Shown here: positions 1-7,885 of the stretch, piece after piece
Position numbering within the stretch: position 1 is the first letter of the stretch
Layout of the letters: each line of letters starts with the position of its first letter
Assembly (NCBI GenBank): GCA_039680625.1
Contig: JBDKSN010000091.1
Span: forward strand, 1 to 38,018
Direction: 5' to 3'
From: JAAYDS01 sp039680625
Lineage (GTDB): Bacteria > Chloroflexota > Anaerolineae > UBA1429
DNA: 38,018 nucleotides
Translations under genes and position numbers: made by a program
The notes under the pieces: generated by a model
Database searches by the model: none
What the model was told of the DNA's origin: nothing
The model's input: only the letters and a program-made list of their open reading frames with translations

Positions 1-2
1 GC

Positions 3-806
3 TATCTGCTCGCCACCTATGGCTATCCGCGCGCCTTTGCCTACAACTTTGGCCTCTGCTTTATCTTTCAAATCCTCTCGTATACCAGCCTCATGTTCAC
101 TCGCGAGCCACCCCGCGAGCCCGAGTACGCGCCGTTATCGGCCAAGGAGTACTGGCGGCGTCTGCCGTTGGTGCTCAAGCGCAACCCGAACTTTACGCGA
201 TATTTGGGGGCGCGCTCGCTGATCGTGATGGGCACTATGGCGGGCAGCTTCTATGTAATCTATGCGCAATCTCGCTTTGGCGTACCCGACGAGTTCGCCG
301 CCGAGCTGACGATGGCAGCGTTGCTGACTCAGGCGATCTGTACGCCGTTGCTGGGGGTTGTGGCCGACCGCAAGGGGCTGAAACGGATGCTCGAGCTGGC
401 GACGGTGCTGCAACTACTGGCGATGGGGTTGGTGCTGATCTCGCCAACACAGGCCTGGCTATATGTGGTGTTCGCCCTGGTGTATGCGGGCATGGCGGGG
501 AGGCTGATCACCAGCATGGGCATGTCGATGGAGTTCAGCGCGCCCGAGGACGTGCCCACGTTCACCGCGCTCGAGAGCACGATCATCGCCGTGCCGACGA
601 TGCTGGCGCCGCTGTTGGGGGGCTGGCTGGTGGATCACGCCGGGCTGAGCCGGCCCATCGCCGGGGCCTCGGTGGAAGTGACGGGGTACCAGATCATGTT
701 CATCGTAGCCGCACTGTTCACGATCGCGGGCTATGTCGCTCTGCGCTGGTTCGTCAGAGAGCCGCGGCACGAGGCCCCTGGCGTGGGCATCGGCGCTGCC
801 GAGTGA
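3..806 (+). CDS. MFS transporter, C-terminal part (5' end outside window)
   Basis: The reading frame is open from base 3 to the TGA at 804-806, so this is the last 267 residues of a longer protein. An internal ATG at 93 is not the real start, because coding sequence with membrane-protein composition continues upstream of it. The visible part has about six hydrophobic segments and, between two of them, the short cytoplasmic loop ADRKGLKR, which matches the conserved MFS loop motif (GxxxDRxGRR type). The general role is secondary transport across the cytoplasmic membrane; the substrate cannot be told from this half. The gene converges on the ABC ATPase gene with only 4 bp between stops. Family assignment is fairly sure, substrate unknown. 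Confidence 0.8.
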   Translation, partial: YLLATYGYPRAFAYNFGLCFIFQILSYTSLMFTREPPREPEYAPLSAKEYWRRLPLVLKRNPNFTRYLGARSLIVMGTMAGSFYVIYAQSRFGVPDEFAAELTMAALLTQAICTPLLGVVADRKGLKRMLELATVLQLLAMGLVLISPTQAWLYVVFALVYAGMAGRLITSMGMSMEFSAPEDVPTFTALESTIIAVPTMLAPLLGGWLVDHAGLSRPIAGASVEVTGYQIMFIVAALFTIAGYVALRWFVREPRHEAPGVGIGAAE

Positions 807-810
807 CGGT

Positions 811-1581
811 CTAGCCCAGCGAGCGCCGTAGCTCGGCAGCCAGTGCGCTAAAGCGCGGGCTGGTGAGCAGGTCGAGGCTGCGCGGCCGGGGCAGGTCGAC
901 GATGATCTCCTCTTTGAGCCGGCCAGGCCGAGACGTCATGGGGATGACGCGGTCGCACAGGATCACAGCCTCCTGAATGTCGTGCGTAACGATGATCACC
1001 GTTTTGCGCCGAGCCTGCCAGATGCGCAGCAGCTCGGCGTTCATCTTCTCGCGGGTGAGGGCATCGAGCGCGCCAAAGGGCTCGTCGAGCAGCAAGACAG
1101 CGGGGTCGTAGACCAAGGCGCGTGCCAGGGCTACGCGTTGTTGCATGCCCCCCGAGAGGTCGCGGGGCTGCGCGTCGCAAAAGTCGGCCAGCCCGACCAG
1201 CTCCAGCAGTGCGCGACCGCGCTCGCGCGCCTCGGCGAGGGGCACGCCGGCCAGTTCGAGGGGTAGGGTGACGTTGCGCAAGGCGTTGCGCCAGGGCATG
1301 AGGTTGGCCTTTTGAAATACAAAGCCGATCTTGCGCTGCGGGCCGCGCAGCGGTTGCCCCTCAAAGAGCACTTCGCCCGCACTGGGCGGCATGAGGCCGC
1401 CCAGTACGCGTAACAGGGTCGACTTGCCACACCCCGACGGCCCGATCAAGCCCACGAACTCGTTGGGCATCACGGTGAGCGTGGCCTCGGCCACGGCCTC
1501 GAGCTGGCTGTTGGCCGAGGAGAAGGTGACCTGCACCCCTTGGGCGGTCAGCACGGGCTGATCTGGAACCACAGTGCTCAC
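811..1581 (-). CDS. ABC transporter ATP-binding protein of riboswitch-controlled RibXY-type importer
   Basis: A 256-aa ATPase that would power import by the neighbouring permease. Walker A is GPSGCGKST (about residues 47-55), the ABC signature is LSGGMQQR, and Walker B is VLLLDEPFGALD followed by the H-loop THD. These place it in the nitrate/taurine/thiamine-pyrimidine (NrtD/SsuB/ThiZ) ATPase group. It starts with GTG at 1581, which overlaps the TGA of the binding-protein gene by 4 bp, indicating translational coupling. It is the last gene of the operon riboswitch-permease-binding protein-ATPase. Substrate is inferred from the FMN riboswitch, not from this subunit, which is generic. Confidence 0.9.
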   Translation of the reverse strand: MSTVVPDQPVLTAQGVQVTFSSANSQLEAVAEATLTVMPNEFVGLIGPSGCGKSTLLRVLGGLMPPSAGEVLFEGQPLRGPQRKIGFVFQKANLMPWRNALRNVTLPLELAGVPLAEARERGRALLELVGLADFCDAQPRDLSGGMQQRVALARALVYDPAVLLLDEPFGALDALTREKMNAELLRIWQARRKTVIIVTHDIQEAVILCDRVIPMTSRPGRLKEEIIVDLPRPRSLDLLTSPRFSALAAELRRSLG

Positions 1582-2543
1582 GGGATGAACTCGTTGCTGT
1601 AGAGATCAGTGGGTTCGATCTCGCCCACCAGACCCAGACGCTGCATCAGCGCCACCGACTCGGCCCACATAGCTGGGTCGCTATAGCCCAAGCGGTCGGC
1701 CTGCCAGAAGCGGATGCATTCGTCGAGCACGGCCCGCTGCAGGGCGGCCGTCTCGTCGTCCATCTCGGGGATGTTCTTGCGCACGATGTCAAAGGCCTCA
1801 TCGGGATGTTCGTTGGTGTAGGCGAGCCCCTTGAGGAACGCCGTCACCACGCCGCGCACCTCTTCGGGGCGGTCGGCGATGACCTGATCGCTGGTGATGA
1901 TCCCGTTCGAGACGAGGCCCGTGTATTCGTCGAGATAGAACACATTGATCTTGGTGCCTGCTGTGGCCAACTGCACGGGTTCGTTCATGGCGTAGCACAC
2001 CGCGGCATCGACGCGCTTCTCGGTCAGGCTGGCCATCTGCGTGTAGCCGATGGCCTGTAGGTTCACCGAGGTGCTATCGAGGCCCACCTCTTCGGCAAAG
2101 GCCAGCCAGCCGATGTAGCTGGCGCCCGAAAGCACGGGCACGCCCACCGTCTTGCCGACGAGGTCAGCGGGCGTCTCGATGCCAGCCTCGGCCAGCGAGA
2201 CGACGCATACGGGGAAGCGTCGATACCAGTTGGCCACATAGCGCACCGGTAGGCCGTTGGCTCGGGCCAACACTACCTGGTCTCCTGAGGCGATGGCATA
2301 GTTGAGATCGCCCGCACCCACGCGCTGCAACAGGTCGGTCTCAGAGCCATAGTCCAACATCACATCGAGGCCGGCTTCGGCAAAATAGCCCTTCTCTAGG
2401 GCGACATAGACTGGCGCAAACTGCACATTGGGCACGAAACCCATGGCGATGGTCACTGCTTGTGGCGAGCTCTGCTGGCAACCGACCAGGGCAGGGGCCA
2501 ACACTAGGGTGACGATCAGCAAGAACAGCCATCTTCGATGCAT
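1578..2543 (-). CDS. ribY: NMT1/THI5-like substrate-binding lipoprotein, probable riboflavin/precursor binder (RibY-like)
   Basis: A 321-aa solute-binding lipoprotein. From the ATG at 2543 it begins MHRRWLFLL, followed by a hydrophobic signal segment and a lipobox ending LVGC, so the mature protein should be anchored by an acylated cysteine outside the membrane. The following region (TIAMGFVPNVQFAPVYVA, then KGYFAEAGLDV) is typical of NMT1/THI5-like ABC binding proteins. An upstream ATG at 2600 is rejected because it would put 19 residues before the signal peptide and overlap the permease gene; the 2543 start has a GA-rich ribosome site and lies 13 bp after the permease stop. Members of this family bind thiamine pyrimidines, nitrate or sulfonates. 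The FMN riboswitch points to riboflavin or a related flavin, as for RibXY. Symbol is provisional. Confidence 0.75.
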   Translation of the reverse strand: MHRRWLFLLIVTLVLAPALVGCQQSSPQAVTIAMGFVPNVQFAPVYVALEKGYFAEAGLDVMLDYGSETDLLQRVGAGDLNYAIASGDQVVLARANGLPVRYVANWYRRFPVCVVSLAEAGIETPADLVGKTVGVPVLSGASYIGWLAFAEEVGLDSTSVNLQAIGYTQMASLTEKRVDAAVCYAMNEPVQLATAGTKINVFYLDEYTGLVSNGIITSDQVIADRPEEVRGVVTAFLKGLAYTNEHPDEAFDIVRKNIPEMDDETAALQRAVLDECIRFWQADRLGYSDPAMWAESVALMQRLGLVGEIEPTDLYSNEFIP

Positions 2544-2556
2544 CTCTCTCTTCGCC

Positions 2557-3369
2557 TCACCAGGTAGTATGATCGCGCGGCTCTTGCCAGCGCAGAACAA
2601 AAGACTCGAGCAGCGCCACGACGCCGTAGAGCGCTAGGGCGATAGCCATCAGCGTGAATAGGGCCACGAACATGAGCGGCGTGTCGAACAAGCCCCGCGC
2701 CAGGTTCACCAGAAAGCCAAGGCCCCGGTCAGAGCTGACGAACTCGCTGACCACCGCGCCGATGACCGACAGGGTGGCGCCCACTTTGAGGCCGCCGAAC
2801 AACACGGGCAGCGAAGCGGGCAGCTCGAGGTAGCGCACCACTTGCCAGGGCGTGGCCTCTAGTGAACGCAGCAGATCGCGCAACTCGCGATCGACGCCGC
2901 GCACCCCCACGATCGTGTTCACCAGCACAGGGAAAAAGAGGGTCAATGCGCAGACGAGCACCTTGGACAGGCTGCCCGGCCCAAACCAGATGACGAGCAG
3001 CGGCGCGAGCGCGACGATGGGGATGGCTTGCGAGGCCACTAGATAGGGCGAGAGGATGCTTTCGAGTAGGGGCGATTTGGCCAGGGCATAGCCGAGCAAG
3101 ATCGCGACCGAGAGCCCCAAGGCCAGGCCCCCCAGCACCTCGCGCAGGGTCACGAGCGTGTGCCAGAGCAGGGTGCCATCGCGCACCGTCTCGACAAAGC
3201 GCAGCCAAACGCGCCCGGGGGTGGGCAGCAAGAACGGGGGATAATCGCCTAAAACGACGATGAGCTGCCAGATGCCCAACACCAAGAGCAGGATCAGCGG
3301 CGTCAACACGCGGACCCAGGTCTGGCTGGTGGGCTGTCTTTCACGCAGATTCGAATCGCGATCAAGCAT
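2557..3369 (-). CDS. ribX: ABC transporter permease of RibXY-type flavin importer (RibX-like)
   Basis: A 270-aa inner-membrane permease of the BPD_transp_1 (SsuC/ThiX) family with about six membrane segments. The EAA-like coupling loop is seen around EATPWQVVRYLELPASLPVLFGGLKVG. The start is placed at the ATG at 3369 (MLDRDSNL); the ATG at 3402 would lie inside the leader hairpin. It is the first gene after an FMN riboswitch (3419-3552), and the hairpin at 3377-3400 ends just before its start codon, so translation or transcription of the whole operon is likely turned off by FMN. It pairs with the downstream binding protein and ATPase. Thiamine-pyrimidine transport is the main alternative, but no TPP riboswitch is present. 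Confidence 0.8.
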   Translation of the reverse strand: MLDRDSNLRERQPTSQTWVRVLTPLILLLVLGIWQLIVVLGDYPPFLLPTPGRVWLRFVETVRDGTLLWHTLVTLREVLGGLALGLSVAILLGYALAKSPLLESILSPYLVASQAIPIVALAPLLVIWFGPGSLSKVLVCALTLFFPVLVNTIVGVRGVDRELRDLLRSLEATPWQVVRYLELPASLPVLFGGLKVGATLSVIGAVVSEFVSSDRGLGFLVNLARGLFDTPLMFVALFTLMAIALALYGVVALLESFVLRWQEPRDHTTW

Positions 3370-3376
3370 AGAAAAC

Positions 3377-3400
3377 GCCCCGTATGCAGTGCATCGGGGC
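3377..3400 (-). promoter_or_regulatory. Expression-platform hairpin of the FMN riboswitch
   Basis: On the minus strand GCCCCG and CGGGGC form a six-pair stem, extended by ATG/CAT across a one-base bulge, with loop CACTG. It is followed by GTTTTCT and, 8 bases after the stem, by the ATG of the permease. It could be a weak intrinsic terminator or a device that hides the ribosome-binding region; the G-rich 3' arm occupies the place where a Shine-Dalgarno would be. Confidence 0.6.
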
Positions 3401-3418
3401 AACGCGGCTAGCGCCAGC

Positions 3419-3552
3419 GCCTTCTTCCATCCGGACTGAACCGTCGGCCCCGGCTTTTCACCGGGTCTGCCATTCCTGGCTCGCGGGCTCGATGGTCAAT
3501 GCCATCATACCGCCGGTAGGGATCGACCTGCGTCTTACCCTGCCCCGAAGGC
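3419..3552 (-). ncRNA. FMN riboswitch (RFN element)
   Basis: Read on the minus strand, the conserved RFN blocks appear in order: CTTCGGGGCAGGGT, then CCCTACCGGCGGTA, then GAGCCCGCGAGCC, then GACCCGGTGAAAAGCCGGGG, then CCGACGGTTCAGTCCGGATG and a closing GAAG. GCCTTC (3547-3552) pairs with GAAGGC (3419-3424) to make P1. These match the known FMN aptamer consensus closely enough that I consider it certain. It lies between a sigma70-like promoter and the ABC permease gene and should repress the operon when FMN is plentiful. Confidence 0.96.
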
Positions 3553-3569
3553 TGAACTGATTTGCCTGC

Positions 3570-3598
3570 ATCATAGCCCATTCCATGGCGGCGGTCAA
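3570..3598 (-). promoter_or_regulatory. Promoter of the riboswitch-ABC operon
   Basis: On the minus strand TTGACC (3593-3598) and TATGAT (3570-3575) are separated by exactly 17 bp. Transcription would start near 3563, just before the aptamer. Confidence 0.7.
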
Positions 3599-3692
3599 GC
3601 TGACCATTGCCACTAGGCGCAGAGACGGCACACGCTTTGACCCACGCCCTGGCCTGGCCTAACATGGCTGCAGATATCTGCTGGGGGTTCGC

Positions 3693-5006
3693 GTGAAGCG
3701 TGCAATCGTCCTTTGTATAGCCCTGGTAGCCCTGCTGATGCTGGCGATGCCGGTTCTGGCGGCGCCACAGCCTTCGTCGGCGGCCCTCGAGTTCTCTTTG
3801 ACGAGGTATCTGCTGGCCTGGTTGTGGCCCGTGGGCGTGGCGTTGGTGTTGGTGGGCATATCGGAGGGGTGGTCGATCAACGACGTAGCGGCCATGTTGC
3901 CCCTCGCCCTGGCGCTGGCCGTGCTCTGCGAGCTGCTCTGCGGCTATGCCCTGCACTATGGCGGGGCGGCCCTGGGTGCGGAGTGGGAGCCATTTGGACC
4001 TGGTTGGGGGCTACTGGGGAGCGCCGGCTGGCTGGTCTCGGCAGACGCGGTGACGGCCGAGTTGCTGTACGATCTGCCGCGGTTGACGGTGGCCTTGCTG
4101 GCGCCGCTCGTGGTCTTGCGCGGGCGTGGCAGGCCCTGGCTGCGCTATACAGTGGCCATGGCCTGTGGCTTGGTGCTCGCTCCGGTGGCGGGCAATTGGG
4201 TCGATGGCGGTGGCTGGCTACAGAACCTGGGCGCTGGCCTGGTCGATGTGGGCTTGGTCAGCCTGCCGTTGGTGGCCACGCTGGCCACTCTGGGCGTGAG
4301 CCTGGCTTTGGCACGGCCTGAGGGCCTCCCCGCCGATGACGAGCTGCGCCCTGCCTTCTTGCCACTGCACGTGCTCTTGGGCAGCATGTTGGCCTGGGTG
4401 GGCTGGCTGGCGTTGATCGGGCAGGGTGAGGGCAGTATGGCGGGAGCGGCGGCCGCGCTCTGTGCAGTGGCGGGAGCGCTGCTGCTGAGCGCGTTCTACA
4501 GCTGGCTCATCGACGGCCTGCTCGATCCCGGCCTGATGGGCCGCGGCTTGTTGGCCGGCCTGGTGATGACCGGTGCGATGCCCGCCGATGGGCTGGCGCT
4601 GCCGACGGCCTTTGTCTTGGGCGCTCTGGGCGGGCTGGCCCTCGCTCCCCTGATGCACGTATTCGACCGCTCGCTGCGCTTGCGCGAGCAGAGCGGCCTC
4701 TTGGCCATCTTTGGCGTGCTGGGCGCCGTGGCGTTGTTGGTCCCCGGGCTGGTGGGCAGCAGCGGGATTTTGGCTGGACCTGGTCAGCTCTATGTGCAGC
4801 TGGTCGGCCTGGCTGCCCTGGTAGTTTGGGGTGGTGGCGTGCCCTGGGCGCTGACCACACTGTTTGTCGCAGCGGCAGCCTGGCCCGGCTTGGTCCGGGC
4901 GCGGGTGGCTCGTGAGCAGGCCGCGCTAGAGGATGAGCCGCCGATCAGCGAAACGCCAGCTGATGACTCCTCGGCCGACCAGTCCTCGACGCCTAGTGGG
5001 GTGTAG
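3693..5006 (+). CDS. Multi-pass membrane protein of unknown function
   Basis: A 437-aa protein starting with GTG at 3693, preceded by a G-rich stretch (CTGGGGG). The first 25 residues form a cleavable-looking signal sequence (MKRAIVLCIALVALLMLAMP, then VLAAPQ). The rest is almost entirely hydrophobic, with roughly ten to twelve predicted membrane segments rich in Leu, Ala and Gly, and a final acidic Ser/Asp/Glu tail of about 35 residues. I recognise no family motif. It is transcribed divergently from the FMN-riboswitch transporter and converges with thpR, overlapping that gene's 3' end by 14 bp. Its position beside a flavin transporter suggests but does not show a link. Certainly a real gene; function not assigned. 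Confidence 0.8.
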   Translation: MKRAIVLCIALVALLMLAMPVLAAPQPSSAALEFSLTRYLLAWLWPVGVALVLVGISEGWSINDVAAMLPLALALAVLCELLCGYALHYGGAALGAEWEPFGPGWGLLGSAGWLVSADAVTAELLYDLPRLTVALLAPLVVLRGRGRPWLRYTVAMACGLVLAPVAGNWVDGGGWLQNLGAGLVDVGLVSLPLVATLATLGVSLALARPEGLPADDELRPAFLPLHVLLGSMLAWVGWLALIGQGEGSMAGAAAALCAVAGALLLSAFYSWLIDGLLDPGLMGRGLLAGLVMTGAMPADGLALPTAFVLGALGGLALAPLMHVFDRSLRLREQSGLLAIFGVLGAVALLVPGLVGSSGILAGPGQLYVQLVGLAALVVWGGGVPWALTTLFVAAAAWPGLVRARVAREQAALEDEPPISETPADDSSADQSSTPSGV

Positions 5007-5586
5007 CGCCGCTCAGCGCGGCAAGGTGTAGGTCGGTGTAGAGTGGCCCTTGAGGGCGCAGGTCACTGCGCACCACAGCCACGGCGCGCGCCACCATGGT
5101 TCGAGGCTCTAGCTGGTAGCTCATTGCGGCCTGACCGAGCGCCGCAACCTGATCACGCGGCGCTCGCTCGTTGACGCGCGCCAGTGTCAGATGCGGGCGG
5201 AAGGGGCGCGACTCGCGCGCATAACCCAGCGAAGAGAGCGCCAGGTCGAGCTGCTCTGCCAGCCGTTGGAGCTGCCCGCTAGGCTCGGTGATGCCCGCCC
5301 ACACGATGCGCGGCTGTCGTTCGTGGGGAAAGCAGCCCAGCTCGCTCAAGGTGAGCGTCAATGGGCCATAGTTGTCCGCGACGGTGTCGACCGTGGCATA
5401 GATCTCGGGGAGCCTGGCACCGTCGACGTCGCCCAGGAACTTGACCGTTAGGTGCAGGTTTGCGGGCGACACCCAGCGGCCCGCGGGGCCACCCGTTGTC
5501 GCGCGCAGGGCCTCTTGTGTCCGGCGCAACTCTGCAAGGATCTCGGGGGTCAGATGGATGGCGATGAAGGTGCGGATCATGCTCAT
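4993..5586 (-). CDS. thpR: RNA 2',3'-cyclic phosphodiesterase (2'-5' RNA ligase family, ThpR)
   Basis: A 197-aa member of the 2H phosphoesterase family, which hydrolyses 2',3'-cyclic phosphate ends of RNA. Both catalytic HxTx motifs are present: HLTV in NLHLTVKFLG and HLTL in RPHLTLARV. The N-terminus MSMIRTFIAIHL is typical of the family. The start at 5586 overlaps the stop of the upstream amidohydrolase gene (ATGA), so the two are probably translated from one mRNA. The length agrees with bacterial ThpR (about 180-200 aa). The reaction in vivo and the partner RNAs are not known from sequence. Confidence 0.92.
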   Translation of the reverse strand: MSMIRTFIAIHLTPEILAELRRTQEALRATTGGPAGRWVSPANLHLTVKFLGDVDGARLPEIYATVDTVADNYGPLTLTLSELGCFPHERQPRIVWAGITEPSGQLQRLAEQLDLALSSLGYARESRPFRPHLTLARVNERAPRDQVAALGQAAMSYQLEPRTMVARAVAVVRSDLRPQGPLYTDLHLAALSGATPH

Positions 5587-6440
5587 GGTTGCTCTCCGTC
5601 TGGGCAAGACCACTGGAAGAGGCGTGCAGCATTGCCGCCCAGCAGGGCGGCCTCGACCTCTGGCGGCAGGCCCAAGGCCTGTACTTGGTTCAAAGCGCGC
5701 CGTTGGGTGACGAGGGGATAGTCGCTACCCCACAAGACGCGCTCGGGCGCCCAAGACAGCGCGTGGGCATAGATCGTATCCGCGTACAGGTAGAGAGAGG
5801 CGGCTGCATCATAGTACACGCGCTCACAGGCGGCCCGCACCTCGGGCATCAGCTCATAGAAACAGAGGCCGCCCCCCCAATGAGCCAGGATGATGTCGTT
5901 CTGCGGGTGCCGTTGAATCAGGCGCAACGCCTCAGCCGGGCCATATGGCCCCTTGCCGGGGTAGGCGTGCCCTAGCGGTTCGTTGACGTGGAGTAGCACC
6001 GGCACGCCCGCCTCGCTGGCCAGGTCCAACAGGGCATCGAGGCCAGGGGCGTCGAGATCATAGCCCTGACCGGCGGGCATGAGCTCGCCCACGCCGCGAG
6101 CGCCAGCAGCCAGGCAGCGGCTCGCTTCGCGCAGGCCCGCGGGGGCCGCCGGGTTGGTGACGACCAGCGGGATCAGCCGCCCACGCGACTCGGCGGCGCT
6201 GGCGAGCGTATAGTCGTTGCTGCACTGACAGAGGGCAACGTCGCGAAAAGCAAAGCCAAAGGCGACGGCGCCATCGAGGTGGCTGCTGGCCAGCGAGGCG
6301 TGGAGCTCGTCTGCCGAGGCCAGGCGCGAACGCGGGTTGGCATAGAGTGCGCCAAAGTGCGCGTCGCGCGCGAGCAGCTGCTCGCGGATGGCGATCAACT
6401 CAGGAGGCAGGATATGTGTGTGGGCATCGAGCAATGGCAT
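5583..6440 (-). CDS. Amidohydrolase family TIM-barrel metal-dependent hydrolase
   Basis: A 285-aa protein of the amidohydrolase-2 group. The metal-binding HxH lies at the N-terminus (DAHTHI); further metal/catalytic candidates are H in LLHVNEPLGH, H in ILAHWGGG and D in LWGSDYPLV, in the usual order. Such enzymes hydrolyse or decarboxylate small carbonyl compounds; the substrate cannot be told here. It is the first gene of a two-gene unit with thpR. A good promoter (6447-6475, minus strand) ends six bases before the ATG, so the mRNA may be leaderless. Family is clear, specific function open. Confidence 0.88.
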   Translation of the reverse strand: MPLLDAHTHILPPELIAIREQLLARDAHFGALYANPRSRLASADELHASLASSHLDGAVAFGFAFRDVALCQCSNDYTLASAAESRGRLIPLVVTNPAAPAGLREASRCLAAGARGVGELMPAGQGYDLDAPGLDALLDLASEAGVPVLLHVNEPLGHAYPGKGPYGPAEALRLIQRHPQNDIILAHWGGGLCFYELMPEVRAACERVYYDAAASLYLYADTIYAHALSWAPERVLWGSDYPLVTQRRALNQVQALGLPPEVEAALLGGNAARLFQWSCPDGEQP

Positions 6441-6446
6441 ACCTTC

Positions 6447-6475
6447 ATTCTCTGGCCGGGCAACTGGGCTGTCAA
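6447..6475 (-). promoter_or_regulatory. Promoter of the amidohydrolase-thpR unit, apparently leaderless
   Basis: Minus strand TTGACA (6470-6475), 17-bp spacer, GAGAAT (6447-6452), then six bases to the ATG at 6440. The expected start of transcription is at or next to the A of the start codon, and there is no room for a ribosome-binding site in the transcript. Confidence 0.55.
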
Positions 6476-6478
6476 ACC

Positions 6479-6507
6479 TAGACAGCTGGCTCGGCAGAGG
6501 GTATTCT
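6479..6507 (+). promoter_or_regulatory. Promoter of the lipid kinase gene, apparently leaderless
   Basis: TAGACA (6479-6484), 17-bp spacer, TATTCT (6502-6507), then six bases to the ATG at 6514. It stands back to back with the minus-strand promoter, with only 3 bp between the two -35 boxes. Confidence 0.55.
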
Positions 6508-6513
6508 AGCCTT

Positions 6514-7641
6514 ATGCAAGCTTGGCTGATCTATAACCCCGTCGCGGGTCATCGCGACGTCGAACCCGAGCTGCTCAAAGCGCAGGAATATCTGCAGGCG
6601 CAGGGCTGGCAGGTCAGGCTCTGCCGCACCGAGGGCGCCGGTCACGCCGCGCAACTGTCGCGCGAGGCGCGCGATGCGGGTGTGCAGGTGGCCGTAGCCG
6701 TGGGGGGCGATGGCACCATCGGCCAGGTCGTCGATGGGCTGGTCAACAGCAATACTCGCCTGGGCGTCATTCCAGCGGGCACGGGCAACGTGTGGGCGCG
6801 TATGGTGGGCATCCCCGTGTGGGGGCCTAGCAATCGCAATGGCATCGTCGATGCCGCCCGAGTGTTGGTCGAGGGCGTCACCCGGCGCGTCGATGTGGGC
6901 TGGGTCGATGGGCGGCATTTCCTGTTGTGGGCAGGGCTCGGGTTCGACGCGCAGGTGGCCCAAGAGGTCGAGCCCCATCGCGAAGTGCGCCGCACCCTGG
7001 GCAACATGACCTATATCGTCGCGGGTTTGGCGCAGGGCCTGGTGATGCGCGGCGAGCGCACCACTGTCATCGTCGATGGGCGCATCTATCGCCAGCGGCT
7101 GCTCATGCTCCTCGTCTCGAACGCGCAGCTCTATGGCCCGCTCTTGGCTATGGCGCCAGAAGCCAAGCTCGACGACGGCCTGCTCGATGTGTACCTCTTC
7201 AAGGGCACCAACACCTTTGACACCCTTCGCCATCTGACCAGCGTGCTGACCGGCACGCAGTCGATGGATCCCCAGATCGAGTACTACCAGGCGCGGCACG
7301 TGAGTGTGATCACCGAGCACCCCTGGCCGGTGCACGTGGATGGTGACCCCTTTGGCAACACGCCGGTCAATATCGAGGTGATCCCTCGATCATTGCAGGT
7401 GATCGTGCCGCGGTGGGCGCCGAACGACCTGTTTCAAGAAGGCGGTTTTGAGTCGCGGCGGTCGCCGACGCTGGTAGGCCGTGTCACCGCGCAATTGCAC
7501 AGCCTGACCGAGCGTTGGCAGGAGGAGCGTCGCCGGCTAGAGCGGCGCGAACGCGAGCGTCTTGCCGCGTTCCAGGCCGAGCGGCATCCGCCGAGTGAGA
7601 CCCGTGCGGAGGATGCGGCGTCGCCAGAGCCTCGGCCCTGA
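6514..7641 (+). CDS. Diacylglycerol/lipid kinase family protein (YegS/BmrU-like)
   Basis: A 375-aa protein beginning MQAWLIYNPVAGH, the standard start of the DAGK catalytic domain. The nucleotide-binding GGDGT motif lies in VAVGGDGTIGQVVDGL, and PAGTGN follows in the family position (LGVIPAGTGNVWAR). These enzymes phosphorylate diacylglycerol, sphingosine-like or other lipid alcohols at the membrane. An in-frame ATG at 6388 is rejected because it would lie in the opposite gene. The C-terminal 40 residues (RWQEERRRLERRERERLAAF region) are highly charged and probably helical, an extension not part of the kinase fold. Substrate lipid is not predictable. Confidence 0.9.
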   Translation: MQAWLIYNPVAGHRDVEPELLKAQEYLQAQGWQVRLCRTEGAGHAAQLSREARDAGVQVAVAVGGDGTIGQVVDGLVNSNTRLGVIPAGTGNVWARMVGIPVWGPSNRNGIVDAARVLVEGVTRRVDVGWVDGRHFLLWAGLGFDAQVAQEVEPHREVRRTLGNMTYIVAGLAQGLVMRGERTTVIVDGRIYRQRLLMLLVSNAQLYGPLLAMAPEAKLDDGLLDVYLFKGTNTFDTLRHLTSVLTGTQSMDPQIEYYQARHVSVITEHPWPVHVDGDPFGNTPVNIEVIPRSLQVIVPRWAPNDLFQEGGFESRRSPTLVGRVTAQLHSLTERWQEERRRLERRERERLAAFQAERHPPSETRAEDAASPEPRP

Positions 7642-7885
7642 CGACGAGGTTGCCATGCGGCGCTGAGGTGCTCGCTGCTAGTTTACTGAGCTGTAAGCGA
7701 ATCGAGGAAAAGATACTGTAACAGGAATTAGACATTCGTCCATTGCGACTTGTATGTGCGTCAAGAGATGTTTGGTGGTTTCCTCTTGCGCCATTTGATG
7801 AGATACAAGTAACACACTAAGCTAGACAAACAACGTCAAGGTGGAAATGCTGTGGGAAATGGTCTTCCTCACAGGAGGATGCGAA
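7642..7885 (+). other. AT-richer intergenic stretch before the lipoprotein gene
   Basis: About 240 bp that are clearly richer in A and T than the surrounding genes. I see no convincing open frame, tRNA or strong hairpin. TTGATG near 7796 followed 17 bp later by TAAGCT is a poor promoter candidate. Together with the next gene it forms the only AT-rich patch in this half of the window. Confidence 0.4.

Noticed and set aside
3408..3560. TPP (thiamine) riboswitch for the NMT1/ThiY-like transporter
   Set aside because: The TPP core (CTGAGA...ACCCG) is absent, while all FMN-aptamer blocks are present in order.
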